A model generated the notes under the pieces. The model worked only from the letters and a program-made list of their open reading frames with translations, did not search any database and was not told where the DNA came from. From an uncultured Selenomonadales bacterium (GTDB taxonomy: Bacteria; Bacillota; Negativicutes; Selenomonadales; Selenomonadaceae), in NCBI GenBank assembly GCA_900321035.1, contig ONUH01000002.1:124001-188000 (forward strand): DNA of 64,000 nt, written 5' to 3'. Positions 34,070 to 42,949 of the stretch are shown piece by piece (the stretch's first letter is position 1; each line of letters opens with the position of its first letter). The position numbers were made by a program, and so were the translations under genes.

Positions 34070-35713
34070 CTATACTCTATCCCTGTAAAACTCGATTCCG
34101 CTAACGCACGGATCGTCAAATACGGGATCATCGAAAAACTCCCTATATTCCGGTTTCAGGCACCCAATCCCCTCATCCTCGCACAGAGTTATATCCCGTG
34201 AAAACTCTTCCCTTGTATAGGTTCCAAGATTGCTTATCCGCAAAAAAGCAATCGCGTCGCAATGCCATTCTTTCCCAAGCTCCACGAATCGCTTCATGTC
34301 TCTGTAATTTTTCTGTTGTACGACAAAACTAATTGCGAGATGACTCACTTCTCCCTGTCGCCTTAATTCAGCGGCCCTCCGCATGTTGCTGACTATTGTT
34401 TCCCATTTCCCGCCTCTTCTGACCTGCTCGTATATCTCCTTTGATGCTGCGTCGATACTGAACGACAGTCTGATATCCTTATATCCTTCGCGCAGGAGTC
34501 TCCAGTTTTTCTCATTGAACAGCATCCCGTTGGACAGAATCTGTATTTTCTTTCTCTTTTTTCCCGTCGTATTGATCCAAATTTTTCTATACAGCGGGCT
34601 GTAAAACACTTCTCCCATTCCGGCGATAAAAAGCAAATCCGCGTGAGGTAGAAAATCTCTGCTGATTTTATCCGCAAGCAGCTCGTATCTTTTGTATTCC
34701 TCTTCCGTCGTGCGGTTGTACTCCTTGCGACAGGACTCGCACCAAAGGTTACATGTAGTATCTATGGCAACCGACGGCATCGGCGGATATGGTTTTCCCT
34801 TGTTATCATAGTCGCCGTCTGCAAACGTTACATCCTTATACTCTATATTCCCTTCGCTTTTAAAAAGCAATATGCATTTTTTCCGGTTGCAAAAAGAAAA
34901 GGTGTGATTCACAAATGACAACTTCAATATCCTCGCGCTGTATGAGTTCCATTCATCCAGCGCGCTCTCGCTGCGGAACAAATTTCCCATGGGCATACGT
35001 ATGTACACACCGCAACAAGACCATATCCTCCCATCCGGCCCAATATCAATTTTCGTCATCCCTTTAAGACATCTAATATTCTTCATAGGCCTGTCATGAA
35101 TGGTTTTCCATAACATCCTAGAAGGCCACTCTTCCAACAACGGGGAATCAGCCATAAAATAATCATTCCCCGCGCGAAGACCTTTCGCTTTTAGGAAGGT
35201 TTCGATTTCTTCACGATGATCATTTCTTAGCACGATTATAAACACACAAATTTCTTTCCATGAGGTTACCTGATCTGGATTGAATACAGGCTTGCCCAAA
35301 AATTTCGTGCCACGAAGCGACGGATTGTTGTCGATATAAAAATCGCAAAGATATTCCCGCTCAAAACGCAAAGCAAAATCGCCGCAACCCCAAAAAGCGA
35401 TTTTGCGCCCAACGGGAATAACAGGCAGTCCAACCGCGCTGTCCATTTTTAAGAAAAACTCCATTGCCGATATATAATCTCTGCCGTGTTTCATGCCACG
35501 CCGAGTCAATTCCCGTTCGGCAGCTTCCTCATCGTATGCGCATAAAACGATAAGCCCGTCCATTTGTTCAAGCTTGGATGCCTCATTCAGAAGAACGCAC
35601 TCATATCCCCCCCCAATAGACAAGATGTCACTGCATACATATTCGACTTCTTTTATGAATCGTTGATCCCCAAAAAGAACTATCCGCTGTTCTTGTTTGT
35701 TGTCGTCACTCAT
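34070..35713 (-). CDS. radical SAM protein with extra N-terminal cysteine region and Rossmann-like module
   Basis: A 547-residue protein. The first 180 residues contain two Rossmann-like stretches (RIVLFGDQRF and RKIAFWGCGDFALRF...FYIDNNPSLRG). Then comes a SPASM-like cysteine region (RCLKG...WSCCG...FCNRKKC, about 215-280) and only after it the radical SAM core DTTCNLWCESC (Cys321, 325, 328), with AGMGEVFYSP and ILSNGMLF. SPASM domains normally follow the core. It may modify a sugar or a peptide linked to the glycan. The ATG at 35713 has GAGGA upstream. Confidence 0.75.
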   Translation of the reverse strand: MSDDNKQEQRIVLFGDQRFIKEVEYVCSDILSIGGGYECVLLNEASKLEQMDGLIVLCAYDEEAAERELTRRGMKHGRDYISAMEFFLKMDSAVGLPVIPVGRKIAFWGCGDFALRFEREYLCDFYIDNNPSLRGTKFLGKPVFNPDQVTSWKEICVFIIVLRNDHREEIETFLKAKGLRAGNDYFMADSPLLEEWPSRMLWKTIHDRPMKNIRCLKGMTKIDIGPDGRIWSCCGVYIRMPMGNLFRSESALDEWNSYSARILKLSFVNHTFSFCNRKKCILLFKSEGNIEYKDVTFADGDYDNKGKPYPPMPSVAIDTTCNLWCESCRKEYNRTTEEEYKRYELLADKISRDFLPHADLLFIAGMGEVFYSPLYRKIWINTTGKKRKKIQILSNGMLFNEKNWRLLREGYKDIRLSFSIDAASKEIYEQVRRGGKWETIVSNMRRAAELRRQGEVSHLAISFVVQQKNYRDMKRFVELGKEWHCDAIAFLRISNLGTYTREEFSRDITLCEDEGIGCLKPEYREFFDDPVFDDPCVSGIEFYRDRV

Positions 35714-35746
35714 AGCCGTCCTCACACCTTCTCGGCCTATCACGGA

Positions 35747-37717
35747 TTAGACGATCCCCTTCGTCTGTTGCAGACAGAATGTGTCATGCGTTTCCTGTAA
35801 AATCTCGATAAATCGCTCAAAACTGCCCGACCTGCGCTCCTCCATGAGCTCTTTCATCAGCTTGCTTTGTCGCGCGTAAAGCACAGGGTCTCCAGCCAAC
35901 CGCTCTATGTAATGCATCAGGTCATCATATCCGCCCTTGATGCGGTTTTCGGAATGAAGATGCACCGTCACATCCGAAGACCATTCCCCCGTAACAATCG
36001 GCAATCCTTCCAACATTGCCAATCTCAAGCTGACGCCGCCGCCCATTCTCTCAGGGTTCAAGCAGGCGTCGCAAATCTTATACAACGCAGGCAAATCCTC
36101 CTCCCAGCCTCGAAGGATGATCCGCCCTTGTTCCAACAAATCTTTATGGTTTCGCACCACATCGCCAATATCACCACTATATACTAAAAGCCATTTAATA
36201 CGGCGGGTACGCCTCAGCATATTTGCCACACTCGCTACAAATCGCGGCGAAAGTTCAACGTCCAGCCGAAGCCCGACGGTTACAACTACGAAATCCTCTT
36301 CATTGAGCCCAAATTCCTTCCGCTTATAACTTTTATTCTTCAGATATTTCAAAAAGGGAACTCCCGACCCCACTCTCTCAACGATTTTTTCTTCGGGTAT
36401 AGAATTAAATATACGGTTCATTTCCATACAATATTGCTTATTCCCCGTAATATAGGCATGAGCGAAAATCGCTGTCTGCGCACCTCTCATAGACATGAAG
36501 ACGGACGGATAATACTTTGCGATGACATACGACAAGAGAAACCGATCATCTGTATAATATACAACCACATCAGGGCCAAATTGAGCCATCTGATCTAAAT
36601 AATACTCTGCCTTATTTTGCAAAGGCAGCTTATACATACAATGTACAGAGATTCCCTTGCTATAACAGTTACGTTCCCGCTGATACATAGCGTAAGAGCC
36701 GTCATCCTCATGTATGCCCTTTTGACCCAAGGGCTGCCAAATATATGCCTTTGTCTCGTCTTCATCAAAAAAATCGCTATCAAAATCAAAAAGTGCAACC
36801 TCATATCCACGCTCACACAATTCATTCATCAGCGGTAAGACGGCGCCAATAGAATATCGAATACTACTTAACAATGGTATACAAAAAGCAATGCGCCGTA
36901 TAGGTTTCTCCACTAACGTCCCAGTCTTTGGATACATGGTAAGCCCGGATTTATCAAAGATTTGAACAGCCGCCCGCCGAAAGTCATGATAATATTCTGG
37001 ATAGCGCAATTCCTTATGTGCAGACAGGCTAAGCGAAATCATGAGCGCAAGACGGTGCAGCATCGCATACCCGTCCTGCCACCTTGGCATCATTGTCGCA
37101 ATGTCCAGCATGAGCTTTACAAGATCACCATCAAACACGTCGGCCAAATCAAGCCTCTGAAGCAACGTAGCTTTTTCCTCTGTCGTCAGAAAAGCCTTAT
37201 CAAGCAATACCTCCTTCAATCGACGAACAATGTCGGCGGTTCCACATTCCCGCAGATATATCACAGAAGGCCAAAGCATATCGGCCCTTTTTTCTTCACA
37301 TGCGCAATATGCAGACAATAGCTTTTTCAATTCTCTCGTATTGCCAAATATCCGCTCATAATCCTCATTCGCTGATAAATAGCTTGGCAATGCGTCTTCT
37401 CCTGCCCGAAGTATTTTGTTCTCATTGGCACCTGCTACCAACATATCCCGCCGCACGGCCGCAGCCGTTGCGTCGTCATGCAAAGCAATCAAAAGATGAT
37501 CATACTCTAATTCTTCCCATTCAACCTCATCAGGATGCAAGACCTTTATCGGCCAATTCTCGTAGTCCTCAGCCAATCGATCAACGGCAAACAGAACATA
37601 ACAGTAACTCGTTTGCTTTATCTGGGCTAAAAACTGTTGACCAACATCCCCGCAACCATAAATGATAATTTTCTCACCCGGCTTTATTGCACCAAAAGGA
37701 AAAAGATACGTCGCCAA
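35747..37717 (-). CDS. glycosyltransferase (GT-B) with N-terminal Rossmann module
   Basis: A 656-residue protein: module 1-115 (ATYLFPFGAIKPGEKIIIYGCGDVGQQFLAQI, YDHLLIALH, KILRAG), a helical middle (about 120-270), and a C-terminal GT-B enzyme with RRIAFCIPLLSSIRYSIGAVLPLMNELCERGYEVALFDFD and the donor-side DACLNPERMGGGVSLRLAMLEGLPIVTGEWSSDVTVH. The start is a TTG 8 bases after GGAGG. It likely transfers a sugar in glycan assembly; donor and acceptor are unknown. Confidence 0.72.
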   Translation of the reverse strand: MATYLFPFGAIKPGEKIIIYGCGDVGQQFLAQIKQTSYCYVLFAVDRLAEDYENWPIKVLHPDEVEWEELEYDHLLIALHDDATAAAVRRDMLVAGANENKILRAGEDALPSYLSANEDYERIFGNTRELKKLLSAYCACEEKRADMLWPSVIYLRECGTADIVRRLKEVLLDKAFLTTEEKATLLQRLDLADVFDGDLVKLMLDIATMMPRWQDGYAMLHRLALMISLSLSAHKELRYPEYYHDFRRAAVQIFDKSGLTMYPKTGTLVEKPIRRIAFCIPLLSSIRYSIGAVLPLMNELCERGYEVALFDFDSDFFDEDETKAYIWQPLGQKGIHEDDGSYAMYQRERNCYSKGISVHCMYKLPLQNKAEYYLDQMAQFGPDVVVYYTDDRFLLSYVIAKYYPSVFMSMRGAQTAIFAHAYITGNKQYCMEMNRIFNSIPEEKIVERVGSGVPFLKYLKNKSYKRKEFGLNEEDFVVVTVGLRLDVELSPRFVASVANMLRRTRRIKWLLVYSGDIGDVVRNHKDLLEQGRIILRGWEEDLPALYKICDACLNPERMGGGVSLRLAMLEGLPIVTGEWSSDVTVHLHSENRIKGGYDDLMHYIERLAGDPVLYARQSKLMKELMEERRSGSFERFIEILQETHDTFCLQQTKGIV

Positions 37718-37816
37718 ACGCTACGCCTCCTTGAAATTGTCATGACAACACTAGCCGCTCCTATACGATTCATAAAAGCCATGTTCAAAATGCCGATACA
37801 GTCTATACACTGTACT

Positions 37817-38956
37817 TTATCCGTCTTTTCGATAAAAACGCATCACTTCAGCCACAATCCTTCGAACATTCTCCTCACCAATCCCATACCACATCGGCAG
37901 TCGCAAAAGTCGCTCGCTTTCCCGGGTCGTATATCTGTCCTCCCCGTGGAATCGTCCGTACTTGCGTCCCGCTATAGACGAATGAAGCGGCACATAATGG
38001 AACAGCGCAATAAACCCTTGTTCCTTTAAGTATGCAATCAGCGCGGTGCGCTCTTCGATATCTTTCACTTTGATATAGAATAGATGGGCATTGTGCTTGC
38101 ATCCTTCCGGTACAGACGGGAGTTCAATCCGTCCGCTTTCGGCCAGAGGAGATAAAAGCTCATAATACAGGTTCCAGCTACGCAACCGGTTTTCATTGAT
38201 TTCTTCCGCAATTTCAAGCTGCGCGTAAAGATACGCCGCCGCGAGGTCGCTCGGCAGATACGAAGAGCCAATATCCACCCAAGAATACTTGTCCACCTGC
38301 CCACGGAGAAATTGGGAACGGTTCGTCCCTTTTTCGCGAATGATCTCGGCACGTTCGACAAGCTCCGAACGATTTACAAGCGTCGCTCCGCCTTCGCCCA
38401 TGCTGTAATTTTTCGTTTCATGGAAACTGTAACAACCGATATCGCCAATAGTCCCGAGCGCTTGCCCACGATATGTACTCATAACTCCTTGCGCGGCATC
38501 CTCTACCACAAAAAGATTATGTCGCTGAGCAATGTCTAGAATGGTATCCATTTCACAGCTCACGCCGCCGTAATGGACGATTGCAATTCCACGCGTGCGA
38601 TTTGTTATCGCCGCTTCAATCAGCTTTTCATCAATATTCATCGTATCCGGCCGAATATCGACAAAAACGATATGCGCCCCGCGAAGGACAAATGCATTTG
38701 CCGTGGAACAAAATGTAAACGATGGCATGATAATCTCGTCGCCAGGTCGGACATCGCATAAAATCGCCGCCATCTCCAACGAATGCGAGCAAGATGGCGT
38801 CAGCAGTACTCGCTTCGCATGAAAGCAATTTTCTAACCAAGCGGCGCATTTTTTACAAAAAACACCATCACCGCGTAATATTCCTGTTTGTGCCGCTTCC
38901 TGCAGGTACAGAACACTTTTGTCTAATTCTATCGGTTTATTAAATGGAATCAACAT
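37817..38956 (-). CDS. DegT/DnrJ-family sugar aminotransferase (WecE/RffA-like)
   Basis: A 379-residue PLP enzyme. The cofactor lysine is in YSFHETKNYSMGEGG (Lys182), with VVEDAAQGV and the GDIGCYSFH context typical of dTDP-4-amino-4,6-dideoxygalactose transaminases. It would make a 4-amino-4,6-dideoxyhexose from a nucleotide 4-keto sugar; the dehydratase is not in the window. The ATG at 38956 has AGAGGA 7 bases upstream. The amino group is a plausible acceptor for the acyl chain made by the FkbH/ACP genes upstream. Confidence 0.88.
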   Translation of the reverse strand: MLIPFNKPIELDKSVLYLQEAAQTGILRGDGVFCKKCAAWLENCFHAKRVLLTPSCSHSLEMAAILCDVRPGDEIIMPSFTFCSTANAFVLRGAHIVFVDIRPDTMNIDEKLIEAAITNRTRGIAIVHYGGVSCEMDTILDIAQRHNLFVVEDAAQGVMSTYRGQALGTIGDIGCYSFHETKNYSMGEGGATLVNRSELVERAEIIREKGTNRSQFLRGQVDKYSWVDIGSSYLPSDLAAAYLYAQLEIAEEINENRLRSWNLYYELLSPLAESGRIELPSVPEGCKHNAHLFYIKVKDIEERTALIAYLKEQGFIALFHYVPLHSSIAGRKYGRFHGEDRYTTRESERLLRLPMWYGIGEENVRRIVAEVMRFYRKDG

Positions 38957-39016
38957 TGCAATGTCCTCTTTAATTATTAATTCCAAGATACAGAGCCTGC
39001 GCTCATGAAATACATG

Positions 39017-39250
39017 CTACCCACGTTTCTTTTGAATCAGTTTAATCATTTCTCCGACATTTGACGTATTCTGCAATTCTCCAAAAGCAAACTTGATACC
39101 AAACTGTTTCTCTATTGCTACCACCAGACGAATCTGCGCCAAGGAATCCCAATCCTCAATATCGGCTGCAGTCGTCTCGTCTGTTATCACCAAGGTTTCA
39201 TCGTCAAACACGTCCTGAAAAATCGGCTGCAATTCCTTTAAAATATCCAT
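39017..39250 (-). CDS. acyl carrier protein
   Basis: A 77-residue acidic four-helix carrier protein with the phosphopantetheine attachment site in DWDSLAQIRLV (Ser41). It differs from housekeeping AcpP (which reads GADSLD), and it sits 13 bases after a methyltransferase and two genes after an FkbH protein, so it is probably a dedicated carrier that holds a glyceryl-, lactyl- or similar acyl group before transfer to an amino sugar. Confidence 0.88.
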   Translation of the reverse strand: MDILKELQPIFQDVFDDETLVITDETTAADIEDWDSLAQIRLVVAIEKQFGIKFAFGELQNTSNVGEMIKLIQKKRG

Positions 39251-39263
39251 TGTCTTCTTCCTC

Positions 39264-40184
39264 CTAAATCTTTTTCAAAATATAAGCAACATTGATAGGC
39301 AGTTTTTGCCGTTCGCTTCTCTCTATTGTGGTATTCTTATACGGTACATAGAGTTTTTCGTCGATTCCCAATCCAGCGGACGCAAACAAATCTTCCACTT
39401 CCTGTATTTTCCTGAAAAGATAAATATGATCTATCTCCGGAGCATTAACACACGTCGACAGATATAGCCGCCCATCGTCCTTCAACAGCCTTCGGCTCTT
39501 GTCCAAAAACATCTGCGGCGTTTCCACATGTTCCAATACCTCGCCGATAGAAATTGCGTCATATTGTTCCTTTCTTGCAAAATTTAAAAAATCCGAATGA
39601 ATAAACCGTATATCATGCGTATCAACAAACTCAGCCGTCATTTTTTTCGTTAGGTCTAAAGATGCTTCGCTGAGGTCTACAACGTCGTACCGAGAAAATC
39701 CTCCTGCGCGTATTGCCTCCAAACAAAACACTCCATGTCCCGCACCCACTTCAAGGTATGCGCCTTTGCTTTTACCATGTGTTTGTAAAAAAGTACGGAA
39801 AAACACAAAGAACCGTTTATGCTGCGGCCAAAGGAGAAGAGACACGGCAAGTCCAGTCATATATTTTTTCATATACACTTCATCATCGTAAACCGAATGA
39901 AAAACTTCTTCAAGTTTTGAGTAGCGATAATGTCCCTCCGAATAAAAATACCGCTCTTCTTTTTCCGTTTCATCAAGGAAAAACGCATAGCTTTCTGCCA
40001 TAAAAGGAATGGTGTCACCATTCTTTTGGGCGATATAAATATATCGTTCCATGATTATCGCCAACTCTTTATCCATATCCGCAAAGGCTTTCAACACTGA
40101 CGTTTGTCGCGGGGTTCGTTCACTTGTCGCTGCGCCAAAAGTGCGAAGCAGTTCTTCTTTCAGTATTTGCAACGAATTTTCCAT
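39264..40184 (-). CDS. class I SAM-dependent methyltransferase
   Basis: A 306-residue protein. A helical N-terminal part (1-140) precedes a Rossmann methyltransferase with motif I YLEVGAGHGVFCLEA, an acidic strand-2 end VVDLSEASLDLTKK, and YDAISIGEVLEHVETP (motif post-I/II). The target is unknown; in FkbH/ACP contexts methyltransferases often modify the hydroxyl of the acyl group or the sugar. Spaced 10 bases from the VOC gene, so the same operon. Confidence 0.82.
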   Translation of the reverse strand: MENSLQILKEELLRTFGAATSERTPRQTSVLKAFADMDKELAIIMERYIYIAQKNGDTIPFMAESYAFFLDETEKEERYFYSEGHYRYSKLEEVFHSVYDDEVYMKKYMTGLAVSLLLWPQHKRFFVFFRTFLQTHGKSKGAYLEVGAGHGVFCLEAIRAGGFSRYDVVDLSEASLDLTKKMTAEFVDTHDIRFIHSDFLNFARKEQYDAISIGEVLEHVETPQMFLDKSRRLLKDDGRLYLSTCVNAPEIDHIYLFRKIQEVEDLFASAGLGIDEKLYVPYKNTTIERSERQKLPINVAYILKKI

Positions 40185-40194
40185 ATCGTCTTCC

Positions 40195-40584
40195 TCATGT
40201 TTCTACAAGTTCTATCATTCCGACAGAAGCACTATATAAAAAAGCCACTCGGTGATTAGCGATTGCAGAAGCCGGACTAGGCGGCCGCAAGAGCAAAAAA
40301 TTATGCTCTTGCAAATTCTTTATAGTTTTTTCTATATTTTCACACTCATAGCAAATATGATATGGCGACGCCCCTATTTTTCTCATGCTTTTAGGAAATA
40401 GTGAACACCCTTCAGCAGGTGCGACCAGTTCTACGAGCGCACTTCCATTACGAAGGAATTGAACATAAATCCGTCGTTCTTCATCATGCGTACAAATCCC
40501 TTCCGTCGTATAACCAAGCGAGATAAATTCTTGCTGTGCTTCCTCAAGGTCTGTCACATAATAACCTATATGATGAACTTTCAA
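40195..40584 (-). CDS. VOC-superfamily protein
   Basis: A 129-residue vicinal-oxygen-chelate (glyoxalase-like) protein with two beta-alpha-beta-beta-beta modules: MKVHHIGYYVTDLEEAQQEFISLGY with a metal His, ALVELVAP with a metal Glu, SPYHICYECENIEKT, and a final GMIELVE. This resembles methylmalonyl-CoA epimerases and glyoxalases. Coupled by ATGA overlap to fkbH, so it may epimerise or isomerise the FkbH-derived acyl group; inference. Confidence 0.8.
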   Translation of the reverse strand: MKVHHIGYYVTDLEEAQQEFISLGYTTEGICTHDEERRIYVQFLRNGSALVELVAPAEGCSLFPKSMRKIGASPYHICYECENIEKTIKNLQEHNFLLLRPPSPASAIANHRVAFLYSASVGMIELVET

Positions 40585-42404
40585 CTTGCATTCTCCTGTA
40601 CACGGATGAATTGATTTTTCCTCTCATAGCTTATCAAGGGCAATTCCCAAATCGTTCCCTCGTCATTCTCTTCGAGAAGTGTGAAGCCAAAATCGCTGTA
40701 CATATCCGCTACCACTTTATTCTTCTTAGTAGGGAAATAATACCCGACCAGTGCTTTACAGCCTTTTCCTCTCGCCCGGGCTACCAATTCATCCAGCATC
40801 AGGTCCTCCACGCCGCGCTTTAACACTCGACAGCTCATAAGCCAGAGCAATATATGCGCCTCATCGTCACGTTTTTCGGCAATGATTTCCGAAATGAGTC
40901 CATTGTCGCCAAATTTATCCTTTAGGCGACAATAAAGCGTGATGTAGTTTTCATCGTTGGTCATTTGCCGGATATCTGCCAATGTACAGCGGCGCGTCGT
41001 CAAATTGAACTGATTTGTTTTGTTCGTGAGTTGTGCGATGCGGTCAAAGTAAACATCACGAAAAACGCCGACCTCTGCTTCCATTTGCAAAGATCGAAGG
41101 AAATCATCGTAGTTCGTTACCGACTCCGCAAGTTCTTCGCGCTGGCGATTCTCATGATAAGTTTGGCTCCGTCGGAAATCGTCAGCGGAAAGTGAGGCTG
41201 TGTCGAAATATCCGTTGCCCTCGATTGCCCGGATATATGAGGATATATCCTGTGGGTCAACTTCCGGGACAGAAACTTCCGGCACCAACTCTCGGACAAT
41301 GGCACGTTCCGCCGGATTATCATCAATGAACACGAAGCTGTCGAGGCCAAGATTTAGTTCATGCGCAATTTGGCGGATATTGATATTCTTTGGTTCCCAG
41401 TTCGCATGAAATGCGACGAAATCTTCCAAGTGCAAAACACTGTCCGGATGAGAAAAGCCTTCTTTCGCGGTTTCTTCGTCATTTTTCGAGCAGACGGCCA
41501 AGAGAACGCCTCGTTCTTTCAGATGCCTGACATACTGTTGCCACTCTGTAAACGCTTCTCCTGTGGGCGTTTCGTGCCCCAGTGCAATGCCATTTACCCC
41601 GTCGTCGCCAATGACACCGCCCCAAAGGGTATTATCGAGATCAAGAACAAGGACTTTCTTGGTTTTCCCTAGAATCGCGCGAATCAACCGTGCCGCACTC
41701 CATGCCACATCCGGAATCACGTCGTAATTCATCGCAAACTTGTAAGCGTGATACTGAAAGCGATTATGCCATTTCGCAAGGCCGATTTCGGCAGCAACAC
41801 GCGCAAAGTCATGAACGTAAAAGCCGTCATTTGTCGTCGCATAGACGGCAAATTTTTCATTCAGTACAGAAACAAACCGTGCCATACTCTGCGGAAGTGT
41901 CGCGTCCAAATGACCTTCCGGCCGAAATGGCGGCGGGTCAAAATTGTTTTGAATGATGACGGCAGGATATTTCGCGGCAAGGCTCTTCCATATCGTCTCA
42001 TATCGCTGATATTCCGCATCAAGTTTTTCCTGCACCACCTTCTCAGAGTCCTTGATGTCGGGCAGATGAAGAAGATTCGCTACACCGGTAAAAAGGAAGA
42101 CAATATCCGGCGCAAAGTCATCAAGCGCGGCATTAGGGAATACACTGTCTTCATAATATTTATTATATTCGGATTCATAGAAGGTTGGACGAATGCCCGA
42201 ATCCAACAAGAATATTTCTAAAAGGTTCTTGAATTCTGCCGTCGTCACACCGCCAAGAAGGGCGATTTTTTTGTCTATGTAGTGAATATTTTCGCGTGTA
42301 AGCAGTCTGCGACGCAGAAACTTTTGCTTTCGAAGAAGCGCGTCATTGTCTAACGGATAACAAATCGCAACCCTCTCATCTTGACTTTGTAACATTGCAA
42401 TCAT
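40581..42404 (-). CDS. FkbH-like HAD-IIIC protein
   Basis: A 607-residue protein in the FkbH family: N-terminal SGNH-like region (about 40-240, GVANLLHLPD, IIQNNFDPPP), the HAD domain with DLDNTLWGGVIGDDG (Asp255, Asp257), CSKNDEETA and FIDDNPAERA, and a GNAT-like C-terminus with LTNKTNQFNLTTRR. Relatives load a glyceryl group from 1,3-bisphosphoglycerate onto an ACP, or make related hydroxyacyl-ACPs. The start overlaps the GNAT stop and its stop overlaps the VOC start (both ATGA), indicating stoichiometric expression. Confidence 0.9.
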   Translation of the reverse strand: MIAMLQSQDERVAICYPLDNDALLRKQKFLRRRLLTRENIHYIDKKIALLGGVTTAEFKNLLEIFLLDSGIRPTFYESEYNKYYEDSVFPNAALDDFAPDIVFLFTGVANLLHLPDIKDSEKVVQEKLDAEYQRYETIWKSLAAKYPAVIIQNNFDPPPFRPEGHLDATLPQSMARFVSVLNEKFAVYATTNDGFYVHDFARVAAEIGLAKWHNRFQYHAYKFAMNYDVIPDVAWSAARLIRAILGKTKKVLVLDLDNTLWGGVIGDDGVNGIALGHETPTGEAFTEWQQYVRHLKERGVLLAVCSKNDEETAKEGFSHPDSVLHLEDFVAFHANWEPKNINIRQIAHELNLGLDSFVFIDDNPAERAIVRELVPEVSVPEVDPQDISSYIRAIEGNGYFDTASLSADDFRRSQTYHENRQREELAESVTNYDDFLRSLQMEAEVGVFRDVYFDRIAQLTNKTNQFNLTTRRCTLADIRQMTNDENYITLYCRLKDKFGDNGLISEIIAEKRDDEAHILLWLMSCRVLKRGVEDLMLDELVARARGKGCKALVGYYFPTKKNKVVADMYSDFGFTLLEENDEGTIWELPLISYERKNQFIRVQENAS

Positions 42405-42949
42405 TCTCCCACAGAAAACGCGGAGTTAAATTCATCTCGCAAAATGGAAACAGCTATCAAATTATGATATTTCCCCTTTTTAAAAATCTGTTGCCGTAAT
42501 ACCCCGTCTTCATGAAAACGTAATTTATGAACCAATTTCCGAGAAAAAATATTTTCTTCTAAAATAGTGCCGTAAACACAATTCATTCCTAATTCGTTAA
42601 ACAAGTAATCCAAGAATCCAATTCCGGCATCAAATGTGTCACCTTTCATCCTTGAATTTGCATCCGCGCAAGTCTTCATGCCATAAACAGCTTTTCTGTT
42701 CTTCCAATCAATATTTTCTGCAGTGACCATACCGATGGTTTTCCCATTAGTCAATTCAATCATAAGCTTTATATGCTTGTCATCGTTACGAAATGTCCGC
42801 ATATAATCCTTTTGTTGCTCCTTACTGACCGGATAACTCCAACCTCCCGATAGATATTCTATTTCTGAATCATTAATCATAAAATAGAGTAAATCAAAAT
42901 CCTTTTCTTCTATTGAACGCAATATTGCACAACCATGCTTGATAATCAT
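42401..42949 (-). CDS. GNAT-family N-acyltransferase, PseH-like
   Basis: A 182-residue RimJ/RimL-type GNAT protein: ILRSIEEKDFDLLYFMINDSEI at the start, the core strand KTIGMVTAENIDWKNRKAVYGM, and YLFNELGMNCVYGTILEENIFSRKLVHKLRFHEDG, a pattern shared with amino-sugar acetyltransferases. The start is the ATG at 42949, which overlaps the WbqC stop. It could put an acetyl group, or the FkbH-derived acyl, on the amino sugar made by the DegT enzyme. Confidence 0.83.
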   Translation of the reverse strand: MIIKHGCAILRSIEEKDFDLLYFMINDSEIEYLSGGWSYPVSKEQQKDYMRTFRNDDKHIKLMIELTNGKTIGMVTAENIDWKNRKAVYGMKTCADANSRMKGDTFDAGIGFLDYLFNELGMNCVYGTILEENIFSRKLVHKLRFHEDGVLRQQIFKKGKYHNLIAVSILRDEFNSAFSVGE

